Below, one piece after another: positions 1 to 7,973 of a DNA stretch of 30,193 nt (positions are counted from its first letter, which is position 1; each line of letters opens with the position of its first letter). This DNA is from CALHVX01 sp964640725 (GTDB lineage: Bacteria; Pseudomonadota; Gammaproteobacteria; Pseudomonadales; Azotimanducaceae), in NCBI GenBank assembly GCA_964640725.1, contig CAZXIJ010000037.1, forward strand, positions 1 to 30,193, written 5' to 3'. The notes below the pieces were generated by a model. That model was not told where the DNA came from, did no database searches, and was given only the letters and a program-made list of their open reading frames with translations. The position numbers and the translations under genes were made by a program.

Positions 1-143
1 CGATCGTCGCCGTCCAGCGTCGCTTTCAGCTTGGTCAGGTAACCTTGGTGGTGCTTGCCGTAGTGGTAGCCCAGCGTATCCGCACTGATGTGCGGCGCGA
101 GCGCGTCTTTGGCGAAGGGGAGGTCCATAAGTTCGAACTGCAT
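1..143 (-). CDS. sodB: Fe superoxide dismutase, N-terminal part (runs off window)
   Basis: This is the first 47 codons of a cytoplasmic iron superoxide dismutase, which converts superoxide to oxygen and hydrogen peroxide. The reading starts MQFELMDLPFAKDALAPHIS and continues through GYHYGKHHQGYLTKLK, the classic SodB/SodA N-terminal helix pair; the first histidine of the HH region is expected to be a metal ligand. The ATG at 141-143 is preceded on the minus strand by AAGGA, a good ribosome binding site. It lies 136 bp downstream of the cls-like gene on the same strand, so it probably has its own promoter. The metal-specificity residues are in the missing C-terminal part, so Fe rather than Mn is inferred from the N-terminal sequence type. 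Confidence 0.9.
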   Translation of the reverse strand, partial: MQFELMDLPFAKDALAPHISADTLGYHYGKHHQGYLTKLKATLDGDD

Positions 144-279
144 GGGCGGTCCTTGTTAGTTGGCTGTCGCACAGCCGGTTGGCAATAAGCGTGTCGGAAG
201 GCCGGCACGCGGATTCAGGGCGCGGAATGATACGCGCGAGTTATGACGCCAGTTTGACTCAAGCCGGATCAAAGAACAG
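144..279 (-). promoter_or_regulatory. sodB upstream region with leader hairpin
   Basis: This 136-bp non-coding stretch lies between the cls-like stop and the sodB start. It must carry the sodB promoter if the gene is transcribed independently, but I see no clear -35/-10 pair. A perfect hairpin (GGCTGT, loop cgc, ACAGCC) sits at 162-176, about 20 nt before the sodB start codon, and would fall in the mRNA leader. No Fur box was recognised. Confidence 0.35.
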
Positions 280-1482
280 TCACAGCTGCTCGGTCATCAG
301 TCTGGCAGCGCTCTCCTGCAATCGCAGCCACGGGCTCCGGCGAGCCCACGGGTCCAGCTCGATAGCTTGGCTGTGCGCCAAATCCTTGTCGAAGGAGCAG
401 TCCAGGGTCGCTGCGGTCTCCAGATCCCTGATCACCACGCAGCACTCTTCGTCCTTGGCCATCGATCGGTGGTTGAGGTTGGCGGAGCCGACACAGGCGT
501 ACAGCCCGTCCACGGTCATGACCTTGGCATGCAGCATCGTGCGCTGATACTCGCTGATCTCGGCCCCGCTGCGCAGCAACGCCTCGACTGCCCAATGGCC
601 CGCCAGCTGGCTGAGCCGGCTGTCGCAATAGGGGCCGGGCACCAGTAACCGCAGGCGCACCCCGCGCTCGCAGCAGCCGCGGAGCAGCTGCACCAGGCGC
701 GGATCCGGATTGAAGTAGGCTGTTGTGATGCGCACTTCCCGCTGCGCAATGCTGATCAGGCTGCGGATCAACGTGGCGGCCTCGGTCCAGCCGACACTGG
801 TCGATGACCGTACGACCTGTACGGGTACCCCTGCGGCTGCGATTTCCGGACGCGAGGGCAGGGGGTCGAACTGCCAGGGCGCGGCCTCGTTCCAGTTGTC
901 CAAAAACGCCGAGCGCAGCCCGACGACGGCCGGGCCGCGCAGGCGCAGATGGGTTTCGCGCCACTCCTGCGGCGTGCGCGCATCGCCTTCCCACTCTCTC
1001 GCGATGCCTACACCGCCGGTGAAGCCGGCGCTGTCGTCGCAGATCAGCAGTTTGCGGTGAGTGCGCTTGTCCCAGCGCCAGGGGCGCAGGGACAGCGGGC
1101 GGAACTGCTGCACCAGGGCGCCGGCCTGGCGCAAGAGCCGCAGCAGCTTCGATTCCATGCGGGCAGAGCCGTGGGCATCGAGCAGCACTCGGACGCGCAC
1201 GCCGGCGCGAGCGCGATTTGCGAGGGCCTCGGCAAAGCGGTTGGCAATATCCCCTTGCCAGTACACGTAGGTTGCGAAATCGATCCGGTACCGGGCTGCC
1301 TCGATGGCCTCGAGCATGGCGGGAAAGATCTCGTCGCCGTTGGTCAGCACGGTGACCTGGTTGCCGTCGACGAAGGGCACGCCGACGGCCTGTTCAAGGA
1401 GCGCCTGGGCTTCTGGCAGGTCGACGGGCGCCGTGACCGGCTGTGTGCCTTCCTGGGGCGGGGGCACCGGGGCGTTACTCAT
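280..1482 (-). CDS. cls: Phospholipase D superfamily, cardiolipin-synthase-like protein
   Basis: A 400-residue protein with two HKD catalytic motifs: HRKLLICD at residues 142-149 and HAKVMTVD at 318-325, the second followed by GSANLNHRS. This two-domain arrangement is that of bacterial cardiolipin synthases, which join two phosphatidylglycerols, or PG and PE, to give cardiolipin. There are no N-terminal membrane helices, so it resembles the ClsB type rather than ClsA. The frame stays open upstream to 1602, but that part lies inside the mscS-family gene; the ATG at 1482, 5 nt after that gene's stop, is the likely start. Translation is probably coupled, because no strong ribosome binding site is visible. 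It is the last gene of the antiporter-channel-cls operon. Another PLD-type activity cannot be excluded. Confidence 0.85.
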   Translation of the reverse strand: MSNAPVPPPQEGTQPVTAPVDLPEAQALLEQAVGVPFVDGNQVTVLTNGDEIFPAMLEAIEAARYRIDFATYVYWQGDIANRFAEALANRARAGVRVRVLLDAHGSARMESKLLRLLRQAGALVQQFRPLSLRPWRWDKRTHRKLLICDDSAGFTGGVGIAREWEGDARTPQEWRETHLRLRGPAVVGLRSAFLDNWNEAAPWQFDPLPSRPEIAAAGVPVQVVRSSTSVGWTEAATLIRSLISIAQREVRITTAYFNPDPRLVQLLRGCCERGVRLRLLVPGPYCDSRLSQLAGHWAVEALLRSGAEISEYQRTMLHAKVMTVDGLYACVGSANLNHRSMAKDEECCVVIRDLETAATLDCSFDKDLAHSQAIELDPWARRSPWLRLQESAARLMTEQL

Positions 1483-1487
1483 GGCGG

Positions 1488-3193
1488 TCAGTCTGCCGTC
1501 GGCGTCCCGGAGGGTGCCGGACCGTCGGCAGGCCAGCTTTTGACGTGCAGGTCCCGCTGCGGGAACGGAATTTCGATCTCGGCCTCTGCCAGCGCGTCCC
1601 ACACTGCGAGGAACACCGCGCTCCGCACGTTTGCCATGCCGTTCTGCGGATCGATGATCCAGAAGCGCAGGTCGAAATCGACAGAGCTGTCGCCAAAGCC
1701 AACCAGGTTGCAGGCTGGCGCTGGCTGCAGCTGAACGCGATCCACGCCCTTCGCGGCTTCGATAGCCAGGGTCTGAATCGCTTTCAGATCCTGGGTGCCG
1801 TAGCTCACGCCGAAGGGCGCGTGCAGCCGGACGACGCGATCTGAGCGCGACCAGTTGGTCACGCCTTCGCTCATGAAGCGGTCATTCGGGATCAGCATCT
1901 CGGTGCCGTCCCGCGTACGGATGGCGACGTAGCGCGCCTGCATGGAGGTCACCCAGCCAAAGGTCCCGTCGATTTCGATCACGTCAGACGGCTTGATCGA
2001 GCGGTCCGCGAGCAGCGTGAAGCCAGCGATGAAGTTGGCGGCGATGCGTTGCAGGCCGAGGCCGACCCCGAGACCAACGGCGCCGCTGAAGACCGCGAGG
2101 GTGGCCAGATTGAAGCCGACGATCTGCAGCGCGATGAGCAGGGCCAGCACCGGCAGCACGATGTTCATGATCTTCGTGATCATGGTGCGCAGCGACGGGC
2201 TCAGGTCGCTCGCGTTCTCCAGCCGGTTCTGGATCACGTTGCTCAGGAAGCCGGCGAGCCAGAACAGCACGGCGAAGTAGATCAGTGTGCGGATGACGTC
2301 AAACAGGCTGATGTTCATCGGCTCGCCGGCGTCGTTGTTGCCCAGCGGTATCGCGAGCGCCTGCAGCTGATCGACGACGGGCGCGAGAGCGCCGAAGGCA
2401 TCGAGCGCCGCGATGGGCCAGGCGACATAGAACGCGACCCGGGACCAGAACCGGGACTGAATGACGAGGGTAACGATCCGCACCACGATCCAGGCGCTGA
2501 GCAGCGCCAGCGCGCCGGCGATCCACTCCGTCGGCTTGCCGGCGGTGCCCAGGGCGATGCGAATGACGGTCAGGATCAGGTACAGGGCAATGGGCGTTGC
2601 CAGCACTGCCAGGGCGTCAACGGCGCGGCGCACCAGGCCGTGCTGGTCGCTGCGGCCNNNNNNNNNNNNNNNNNNNNNNNNNNNNNNNNNNNNNNNNNNN
2701 NNNNNNNNNNNNNNNNNNNNNNNNNNNNNNNNNNNNNNNNNNNNNNNNNNNNNNNNNGCACTGCCAGGGCGTCAACGGCGCGGCGCACCAGGCCGTGCTG
2801 GTCGCTGCGGCCCAGGGTGTTGACGATCAGGTTGCGGATCTTCGGCCCGAACATGAGCGCCGGCAGCAGGGCGCCGCTGATCAGCCCGAGCTGGATCCCG
2901 ACGTCGATCGTCAGCAGGTTGTTTTGGGCCCAGGTCACCAGGTCATTGGTAAAGCTTGAGATATCGTCGATCGCGACGATCTCTTCGAGCACCGATTCCT
3001 GCTCCAGCGGGTTCTCGGCCGCTTCGCTAATGGCCGCGGTGTCGGCTTCTGGCCCGGCGTCCGTTGCTGTCGCTGCGTCTGTTTCTATCGCCGCGTCTGC
3101 TTCCATCGCTGCGGGCGCTGCGCTGGCAGGGCTTGCTGCAGGTTCCAGGACGTTGCCAGCGGCCTTGTCGGTGCTGTCGTTTGGGCTTTCCAC
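1488..3193 (-). CDS. MscS-family mechanosensitive ion channel (intact gene interrupted by an assembly gap)
   Basis: After merging the duplicated gap edges the gene reads as one frame of 516 residues. Residues 1-75 are Ala/Asp/Glu-rich low complexity. Several membrane segments follow (about 95-118, 140-165, 172-195, 245-268). The pore helix TM3, with the Gly/Ala-rich pattern GAVGLGVGLGLQRIAANF, is at about 319-336. The MscS beta domain (ADRSIKPSDVIEIDGTFGWV, IPNDRFMSEGVTNWS) and the C-terminal alpha/beta domain complete it. MscS channels open under membrane tension to release osmolytes after hypo-osmotic shock. The start chosen is GTG at 3193, 9 nt after the antiporter stop; an internal ATG at residue 30 is possible. 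The apparent break is an assembly artefact, not a pseudogene. Confidence 0.88.
2603..2812. other. Scaffold gap (100 N, 2658-2757) with identical 55-bp edges
   Basis: One hundred N characters fill 2658-2757. The 55 bases before the gap (2603-2657) are identical to the 55 bases after it (2758-2812). Removing the Ns and one copy (155 bp) restores an open frame across the channel gene, with GLVRRAVDALAV continuing directly into LATPIALYL. The gap is therefore an unmerged overlap between two contigs with no missing sequence, and the direct repeat is not biological. Confidence 0.93.
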
Positions 3194-3202
3194 GGCGTGA
3201 TT

Positions 3203-5068
3203 CTAGCCTGAATCCCGGGCCTGGAGATCGCCTGCGGCCGCATGACCGGTGCTTTCGGCCGGTGCCGGTGCCGGCGCCGGCACCAGGCTGAGCAAGGTCC
3301 AGCCGCTGCCGAAGCTGGGCAGGCTGCTCTCGACGACCGGCTGCAGCTCGCCGCTGCTGTTCCAGCCCAGCAGCATGATCGCCTCAGGGCTTTCGGCCCG
3401 CAGCTGGGCAAAGGGGTAGCTGTCGGTCAGGGTGGTCTGCCGGATCGATGCGCCCTGGGCGAGCAGGCTCGACAGCTGCGTCAGGCTGACGTCTTCGCCG
3501 AACAGTTCCTGCCGCGGCATCTCCCAGGCCGGTGCGCGCTTGTCCTGGGACCGGTCGACCCGGCGGCTCGACAGGGCAAACACACTGTTGCGGCCCAGCT
3601 CCCGCCCGAAGCGCAGGCAGGCCAGGGCGTTCAGCTCTTCCCGGGGGGACATGGCCATCATCTTGCCGATACCGGTCAGCTCCAGATGCCGCTCGGCGTG
3701 CTGGGACACCGGGTTGCCAAAGAATGTCGGCAGATCTGCCATGCGGGCTTCCCGAATCGCGTTCCAGGAGGAGTCCGCAACGAGCACAGGAAAGCCGGCC
3801 TCCTTGAGCCGCTTGGCCAGGGCGAACACCACAGGGTTGGCTCCGACAAACAGCATGCCGCGGGGTTCCGGGTCGGAAACCCCCAGCAAGCGGGCCACGA
3901 CCGGTGCGGTGAGCCCCTGCCATAGCACCGTACCGATGATCATGGCGAAGGCGAGGGGCACGATGATCTCGGCGCCCGGGTAGGCCATCTCTTCCAGCTT
4001 CAGGGCGAACAGCGCTGAGATGGCTGCGGCGACGATCCCCCGGGGCGCGATCCAGGCGAGCAGGCCGCGCTCGCCCCAGCTCAGCTCGGACGGCACCGTC
4101 GACACGAGAATGTTGAGCGGGCGCACCACGAACTGGGCAAACAGGAACAGCGCCAGGGCAGGCCAGGCGATAGTGCCTAGTGCCCCGAGGTCGAGGCGGG
4201 AGGCGAGCAGGATGAACAGTGCCGAGATCAGGAGCACGGTCAGGGACTCCTTGAAGTCCAGGATATCTTCCGTGTGCACGCCCGGCATGTTGGCGAGCCA
4301 GATCCCCATGGCGGTGACCGCGAGCAGACCGGATTCGTGCGCCATGCTATCTGTCACGACGAACACGATCAGCACGGTCAGGAGCACGCCGATGTTGTGC
4401 AGATACTCCGGTAGCCAGTAGTTCCGCAGCACCAGGCCCAGAAGATAGCCGCCGGCACAGCCGCCAATGCCGCCAATAACCAGGATCTCGCCCGTTGCGA
4501 GCGCGCTTTGCAGCAGCAGGTTGCCTTCCGCCTGGCTCAGAATGACGTCGAACACGACGATCGCCAGCACGGCGCCGACCGGGTCGATCACAACGCCTTC
4601 CCAGCGCAGCAGGCGCGCCACGTTCTGCGTGGGCCGCACGGCGCGCAGCATGGGCGCAATCACCGTGGGGCCCGTGACCACCATGATCGCGCCAAACAGA
4701 ATGGCCAGTGGCAGGGCCAGATCCAGCAGCCAGTGGGCGGCCAGCGTGAGCAGCCCCCAGGTGACCAGCACGCCCAGGCTCAGCAGGCGCCAGAGCACGC
4801 TGCCGGTGTTGCGCAGTTCGTGAAAGCGCAGCGTCAGGCTGCCCTCGAACAGGATGACGGCAACGGCGAGCGACACGACGGGAAACAGCAGGTCGCCGAG
4901 CAGCGCCTGGGCATCGAGCACGCCGAAGACCGGGCCGGCCGCGATGCCCGCGGCCAGCAGGTAGACGATCGAAGGCACGCGGGTGCGCCAGGCCAACCAC
5001 TGGCTGACCAGCGCGAGCAGGCCGATCAGGGCCAGCACTGCGCTGTCGGAAAGAGAAAGTTCGGGCAT
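3203..5068 (-). CDS. CPA1-type (NhaP-like) cation/proton antiporter with C-terminal TrkA-N-like domain
   Basis: A 621-residue inner-membrane protein. Residues 1-395 hold about 12-13 hydrophobic segments with CPA1 signatures: ILFEGSLTL (72-80), TGPTVIAPMLR (132-142), RWEGVVIDPVGA (155-166, carrying the acidic transport residue D162) and APRGIVAAAIS (341-351). Residues about 403-520 resemble a TrkA-N/RCK nucleotide-binding fold (GMLFVGANPVVFALAKRL, then VLVADSS), a likely cytoplasmic sensor of nucleotide or ion. The protein should exchange Na+ or K+ for H+ in pH and salt homeostasis. It starts at ATG 5068 and is the first gene of the operon with the MscS-family channel (9-nt gap) and the cls-like gene. 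Whether it carries Na+ or K+ cannot be read from the sequence. Confidence 0.88.
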   Translation of the reverse strand: MPELSLSDSAVLALIGLLALVSQWLAWRTRVPSIVYLLAAGIAAGPVFGVLDAQALLGDLLFPVVSLAVAVILFEGSLTLRFHELRNTGSVLWRLLSLGVLVTWGLLTLAAHWLLDLALPLAILFGAIMVVTGPTVIAPMLRAVRPTQNVARLLRWEGVVIDPVGAVLAIVVFDVILSQAEGNLLLQSALATGEILVIGGIGGCAGGYLLGLVLRNYWLPEYLHNIGVLLTVLIVFVVTDSMAHESGLLAVTAMGIWLANMPGVHTEDILDFKESLTVLLISALFILLASRLDLGALGTIAWPALALFLFAQFVVRPLNILVSTVPSELSWGERGLLAWIAPRGIVAAAISALFALKLEEMAYPGAEIIVPLAFAMIIGTVLWQGLTAPVVARLLGVSDPEPRGMLFVGANPVVFALAKRLKEAGFPVLVADSSWNAIREARMADLPTFFGNPVSQHAERHLELTGIGKMMAMSPREELNALACLRFGRELGRNSVFALSSRRVDRSQDKRAPAWEMPRQELFGEDVSLTQLSSLLAQGASIRQTTLTDSYPFAQLRAESPEAIMLLGWNSSGELQPVVESSLPSFGSGWTLLSLVPAPAPAPAESTGHAAAGDLQARDSG

Positions 5069-5171
5069 TACGCTCCAGGCTGCGCGTCGGGGGCGTGCAG
5101 TTTAATCCTTTCTGCCGCTGCCGCGCGTCATCCTGTGTTAGCGTCCGGCGATCTCGTGGCAGGAGGGTTTT
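5069..5171. promoter_or_regulatory. Divergent intergenic region, antiporter / NTF2-like lipoprotein
   Basis: This 103-bp region separates the divergently transcribed antiporter operon (-) and lipoprotein gene (+) and must hold both promoters. AGGAGG at 5161-5166 is the ribosome binding site of the plus-strand gene. No confident operator or -35/-10 pair was recognised. Confidence 0.4.
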
Positions 5172-5684
5172 ATGAAGGTGTTCAGAGTGTCTTTGGCGGT
5201 GCTGGCGCTTGTTTCGGCACTGCCCGGGTGCCAGGCGCCGGTGGCTGAGTCTGCAGCCGCGCAGCGCGATGCCCGGCGGTTGATCGACGGCGTGCTCGAT
5301 GCGCTGCACGAGCGCGCCTCAGCGGCCGACGGCGACGGCTACTTTGCCCTGTATCGCCAGGGCGCCGTCTTTCTGGGCACGGACCGGGACGAGTACTGGC
5401 CTTTGCCGGATTTTGAGCGCTATGCGCGCAAGCGCTTCGATGCCGGCCAGGGCTGGACCTACGACAGCACCGAGCGAATCGTGCATCTGTTCGAGAACAC
5501 CGCCTGGTTCGAGGAACGGTTACAGCATGCCCGCTACGGGGAGACCCGGGGGACCGGCGTGCTGGTCAGGGAGCAGGGCGTCTGGCGGATAGCCCAGTAC
5601 AACCTGGCGCTGCCGATCCCGAACGCGATCTTCGATCAGGTGACGAGCGACATCGATCAGCACTATCGCCGGCAACGGCGTTAG
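5172..5684 (+). CDS. Small NTF2/SnoaL-like lipoprotein
   Basis: A 170-residue protein beginning with a lipoprotein signal peptide (MKVFRVSLAVLALVSALPGC, lipidated Cys at 20), so it should be anchored in the membrane facing the periplasm. The mature part looks like an NTF2/SnoaL-like cone fold: an N-terminal helix (ALHERASAADGDGYFALYRQ) is followed by YDSTERIVHLFENTAWFEER and GTGVLVREQGVWRIAQYNLA. That last stretch matches the terminal strands of SnoaL_3/DUF4440-type proteins. Such proteins are often non-catalytic or of unknown substrate, so no function is assigned. AGGAGG lies 5 nt upstream of the ATG. It is monocistronic and converges on the epimerase gene. Confidence 0.8.
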   Translation: MKVFRVSLAVLALVSALPGCQAPVAESAAAQRDARRLIDGVLDALHERASAADGDGYFALYRQGAVFLGTDRDEYWPLPDFERYARKRFDAGQGWTYDSTERIVHLFENTAWFEERLQHARYGETRGTGVLVREQGVWRIAQYNLALPIPNAIFDQVTSDIDQHYRRQRR

Positions 5685-5690
5685 CCCTTT
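5667..5690 (+). terminator. Weak possible terminator after the NTF2-like gene
   Basis: CGCCG (5667-5671), loop GCAA, CGGCG (5676-5680) forms a short stem with a GNRA tetraloop at the very end of the gene, followed by the partly T-rich ttagccctttct. The stem is only 5 bp, so this is a weak candidate between convergent genes. Confidence 0.25.
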
Positions 5691-5693
5691 CTG

Positions 5694-6758
5694 CTAGCCC
5701 GCAGGGCGGCGCTTGGGGGTGACGCCGCCGACGGTCAGCAGCGATTCCACGCAGTCGCGCAGCGAGTCCTCATAGGGCCGGAAAGTGACCGGCAGCGTTT
5801 CGAGGATACGGTCGTTGCGCAGCTCGCAGCCGGCCCAGATGGCGCGCAGCTCTGCTTCCCGCGCCTGCACGCGCTCCGGGAACGGGTCGGTGACCCCGGG
5901 CGTGTCATGACGAAGCTCGGGCAGCAGCCGGTCGATGTCTGCGCACACGTCTTCGACGTTGCGTCGTTCCGTGGACCAGGCGATGTAGCGCTCCCCGTTG
6001 CTGACCTTGATGCTTTCCAGCAGGCCGATGTGGCAGTCCGCGTCATCGCGCACGTCCACCAGCATCCAGGGCCGATAGGCGCCGTTCTGCATGCAGGTGC
6101 CGGTCAGCATCTCTTCCACATGGTGTTGCCAGGGGCCGGCTTCTTTCTGGTGGGCGGACTGGATCGGACCGAGGTTGTCAGCCGGGCAACAAGTGATGGC
6201 GTCCCAGCCGCCGTGAGCCTGCGCGGCTTCGGCGAAGGCTCGCTCGGCGACCAGCTTGCCCATGGAGTAGCCCTGGCCACGGCCGGTCGTCCGCTTCGGG
6301 TTGAGTTCGTCCGGGTAGCGGTCTTCGTAACAAACAGGTCGACGGGCCAGCTCGCGAATGTCGACTTCGGAGATGACCGCTGCGATGCTGGAGGTGACCA
6401 CGACGCGGTTCACCGTGCCCGCGGCATTGATGCTGGCGATCAGGTGGTCGCAGATGCGCGTGACCGCCTCCTGGTCGTCGTAGTCGCTGACGTGGGACAG
6501 GTGCGCGATACCGTGACAGCCTGCGAAAGCCTCGTCAAAGCTGCCGGGCTGGTCCAGATCAGCGGCGTGCAGCGTTAGCCGCCCGGACGCGTAGCCGGGC
6601 ATGGCCTTCAGAAAATCGCATTTGCGGGCGTTGTCGGGGTCCCGCACGCAGGCGCGAACTCGATAGCCTCGGTCCAGGAGTCGTCGAGTGACCCAGCCGC
6701 CGATAAAGCCGCTGGCGCCGGTCACGGCAACGGTGCCGCCCTTGGGAATGGGAGCCAT
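5694..6758 (-). CDS. NAD(P)-dependent epimerase/reductase (extended SDR, dihydroflavonol-reductase-like)
   Basis: A 354-residue extended short-chain dehydrogenase/reductase. The Rossmann motif TGASGFIGG is at residues 13-21, followed by the basic patch RVRACVRD that often favours NADPH. The catalytic residues are Ser 123/124 (VVTSSIAAV) and Y164-SMG-K168. The length and motif order fit the dihydroflavonol-4-reductase/3-beta-hydroxysteroid-dehydrogenase/aldehyde-reductase branch, which reduces carbonyls or oxidises alcohols on lipid or aromatic substrates. The ATG at 6758 has AAGGA upstream. It starts 13 nt after the stop of the F420-type oxidoreductase gene on the same strand, so the two are probably co-transcribed and may act in one pathway. 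The substrate is unknown. Confidence 0.82.
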   Translation of the reverse strand: MAPIPKGGTVAVTGASGFIGGWVTRRLLDRGYRVRACVRDPDNARKCDFLKAMPGYASGRLTLHAADLDQPGSFDEAFAGCHGIAHLSHVSDYDDQEAVTRICDHLIASINAAGTVNRVVVTSSIAAVISEVDIRELARRPVCYEDRYPDELNPKRTTGRGQGYSMGKLVAERAFAEAAQAHGGWDAITCCPADNLGPIQSAHQKEAGPWQHHVEEMLTGTCMQNGAYRPWMLVDVRDDADCHIGLLESIKVSNGERYIAWSTERRNVEDVCADIDRLLPELRHDTPGVTDPFPERVQAREAELRAIWAGCELRNDRILETLPVTFRPYEDSLRDCVESLLTVGGVTPKRRPAG

Positions 6759-6771
6759 GGGGTGTCCTTCT

Positions 6772-7815
6772 CTAGCCGTTGCTTTGAATCAGGTCGTTGG
6801 CGTGAGCCAGCGTATCCAGCTGGTTGGCGGCGGTTTTGCCCGTCGTCTGCAGCCGCAGGCCGGTGACCCCAGCCGCGCGGTACACCGCCAGGCGTTCTTT
6901 GATCATGGCTTCGGTGCCGATCAGATTGGTCTTCAGCACAAGTTCGTCCGGTACCCGGGCGATCGCCTCATCTTTCTTGCGATCGACCCACAGCTGCTGC
7001 ACCGCCTTGGCATCGTCCTCGTAGCCGGCGCGGCTGAAGGCGTCGTTGTAGAAATTGGTCTTGGCTGAGCCCATGCCGCCGAGCGTGAAGGCGAGGGCCG
7101 GCTTGCGCTTGGCGATCAGCGCGTCGACATCGTCACTGACCTCGAAGCCGACGCCGACTTGAATGTCGATATCTGCCAGGCTGCGGCCGGCGCTCCGGGC
7201 GCCCTCTTTAAGATGCGCCAGAAACACATCGGCGTGATCGGGCATGAAGGAGGTGCCGAGCCAGCCGTTGGCCACGGCGCCGGTAAACTCCAGCGCTTTC
7301 GGCCCGAGCGTTGCCAGATACAGGGGCAGCTCCGGCCGGGGCGGCTGCGACAGCTTGATGGCCTTGCCTTCGCCGCCGCTTCGCGGCAGCTGGTAGTGGT
7401 CGCCGTCAAAGGCCATGCGCTCGCCGTTCAATCCCTTGCGAACCAGCGCGACGCATTCCTTGAGGCGGCTCAGGGGTTTTGCGAAGGCGGCGCCGTGCAG
7501 GCCCTCGACGACCTGCGGGCCACTGACGCCTAGCCCGAGCAGAAAACGCCCCTTGGACACGGTGTCCAGACTCTGGGCCGTCATGGCGATCATGGACGGC
7601 ACCCGGGAGGTGATCTGCATGATACCGGTGCCCAGGGCAATGCGCTCGGTACGCCCCGCGAGATAGGCCAGCGGTACCACCGCGTCCATGCCCCAGGCTT
7701 CGGCAGACCACGCCTGGTCGATGCCGATTTTTTCCGCCTGCACAACAAAGTCGACCAGGTCGTCCCAGGCGTCGCCGTTGTAGTAGGCGCTGCCGACAGA
7801 GATGGATGTTTTCAT
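6772..7815 (-). CDS. LLM-class (luciferase-like) oxidoreductase, F420-dependent type
   Basis: A 347-residue TIM-barrel protein of the bacterial luciferase-like family. It begins MKTSISVGSAYYNGDAWDDL and carries GIDQAWSAEAWGMDAV, GTGIMQITSRVPSMIAMTAQ and GRFLLGLGVSGPQVVEG, the wording typical of actinobacterial F420-dependent oxidoreductases. Members transfer hydride between coenzyme F420 (or FMN) and ketones, alcohols or unsaturated substrates. It sits upstream of the epimerase/reductase gene (13-nt gap) and divergent from the acyltransferase gene. F420 use is inferred from family resemblance only: no F420 biosynthesis gene is in this window and FMN is a real alternative. The ATG at 7815 is a good match to the family N-terminus. 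Confidence 0.85.
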   Translation of the reverse strand: MKTSISVGSAYYNGDAWDDLVDFVVQAEKIGIDQAWSAEAWGMDAVVPLAYLAGRTERIALGTGIMQITSRVPSMIAMTAQSLDTVSKGRFLLGLGVSGPQVVEGLHGAAFAKPLSRLKECVALVRKGLNGERMAFDGDHYQLPRSGGEGKAIKLSQPPRPELPLYLATLGPKALEFTGAVANGWLGTSFMPDHADVFLAHLKEGARSAGRSLADIDIQVGVGFEVSDDVDALIAKRKPALAFTLGGMGSAKTNFYNDAFSRAGYEDDAKAVQQLWVDRKKDEAIARVPDELVLKTNLIGTEAMIKERLAVYRAAGVTGLRLQTTGKTAANQLDTLAHANDLIQSNG

Positions 7816-7973
7816 GGCTTGAACTCAAATTGGGCGGCGGAGGTTGCGCATCGCCAGACCGTGGTCGTGGTAACGCTGAGCGTCGCGGGTTACTGTTCGC
7901 GCGCGCCGATGAACAGCGTTGCTGCCGTGCTGCGAGCGCCCCAGGACACCGCATGGTACACAGGCGGTGCGTG
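7816..7973. promoter_or_regulatory. Divergent intergenic region, LLM oxidoreductase / acyltransferase
   Basis: This 158-bp region lies between divergent genes. It contains an inverted repeat, CTGTTC (7893-7898), 12-nt spacer, GAACAG (7911-7916), which could be an operator. No clear promoter hexamers were recognised. The plus-strand frame is open here, but its translation (Arg/Gly-rich) does not look like protein. Confidence 0.3.

Noticed and set aside
1483..1602. Longer N-terminus for the cardiolipin-synthase-like protein
   Set aside because: The extra 40 codons lie inside the conserved end of the channel gene and are Arg/Gly/Ala-rich without family similarity.
2603..2812. Direct repeat flanking an insertion-like block inside the channel gene
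   Set aside because: The block is only Ns and the repeats are the same 55 bp in frame; this is an assembly join, not a transposon or target-site duplication.
6488..6517. Minus-strand CGTC/TGTCACG-like pair resembling an ECF41 promoter
   Set aside because: The spacer is 19 nt instead of 16-17 and the site lies inside the epimerase coding sequence.
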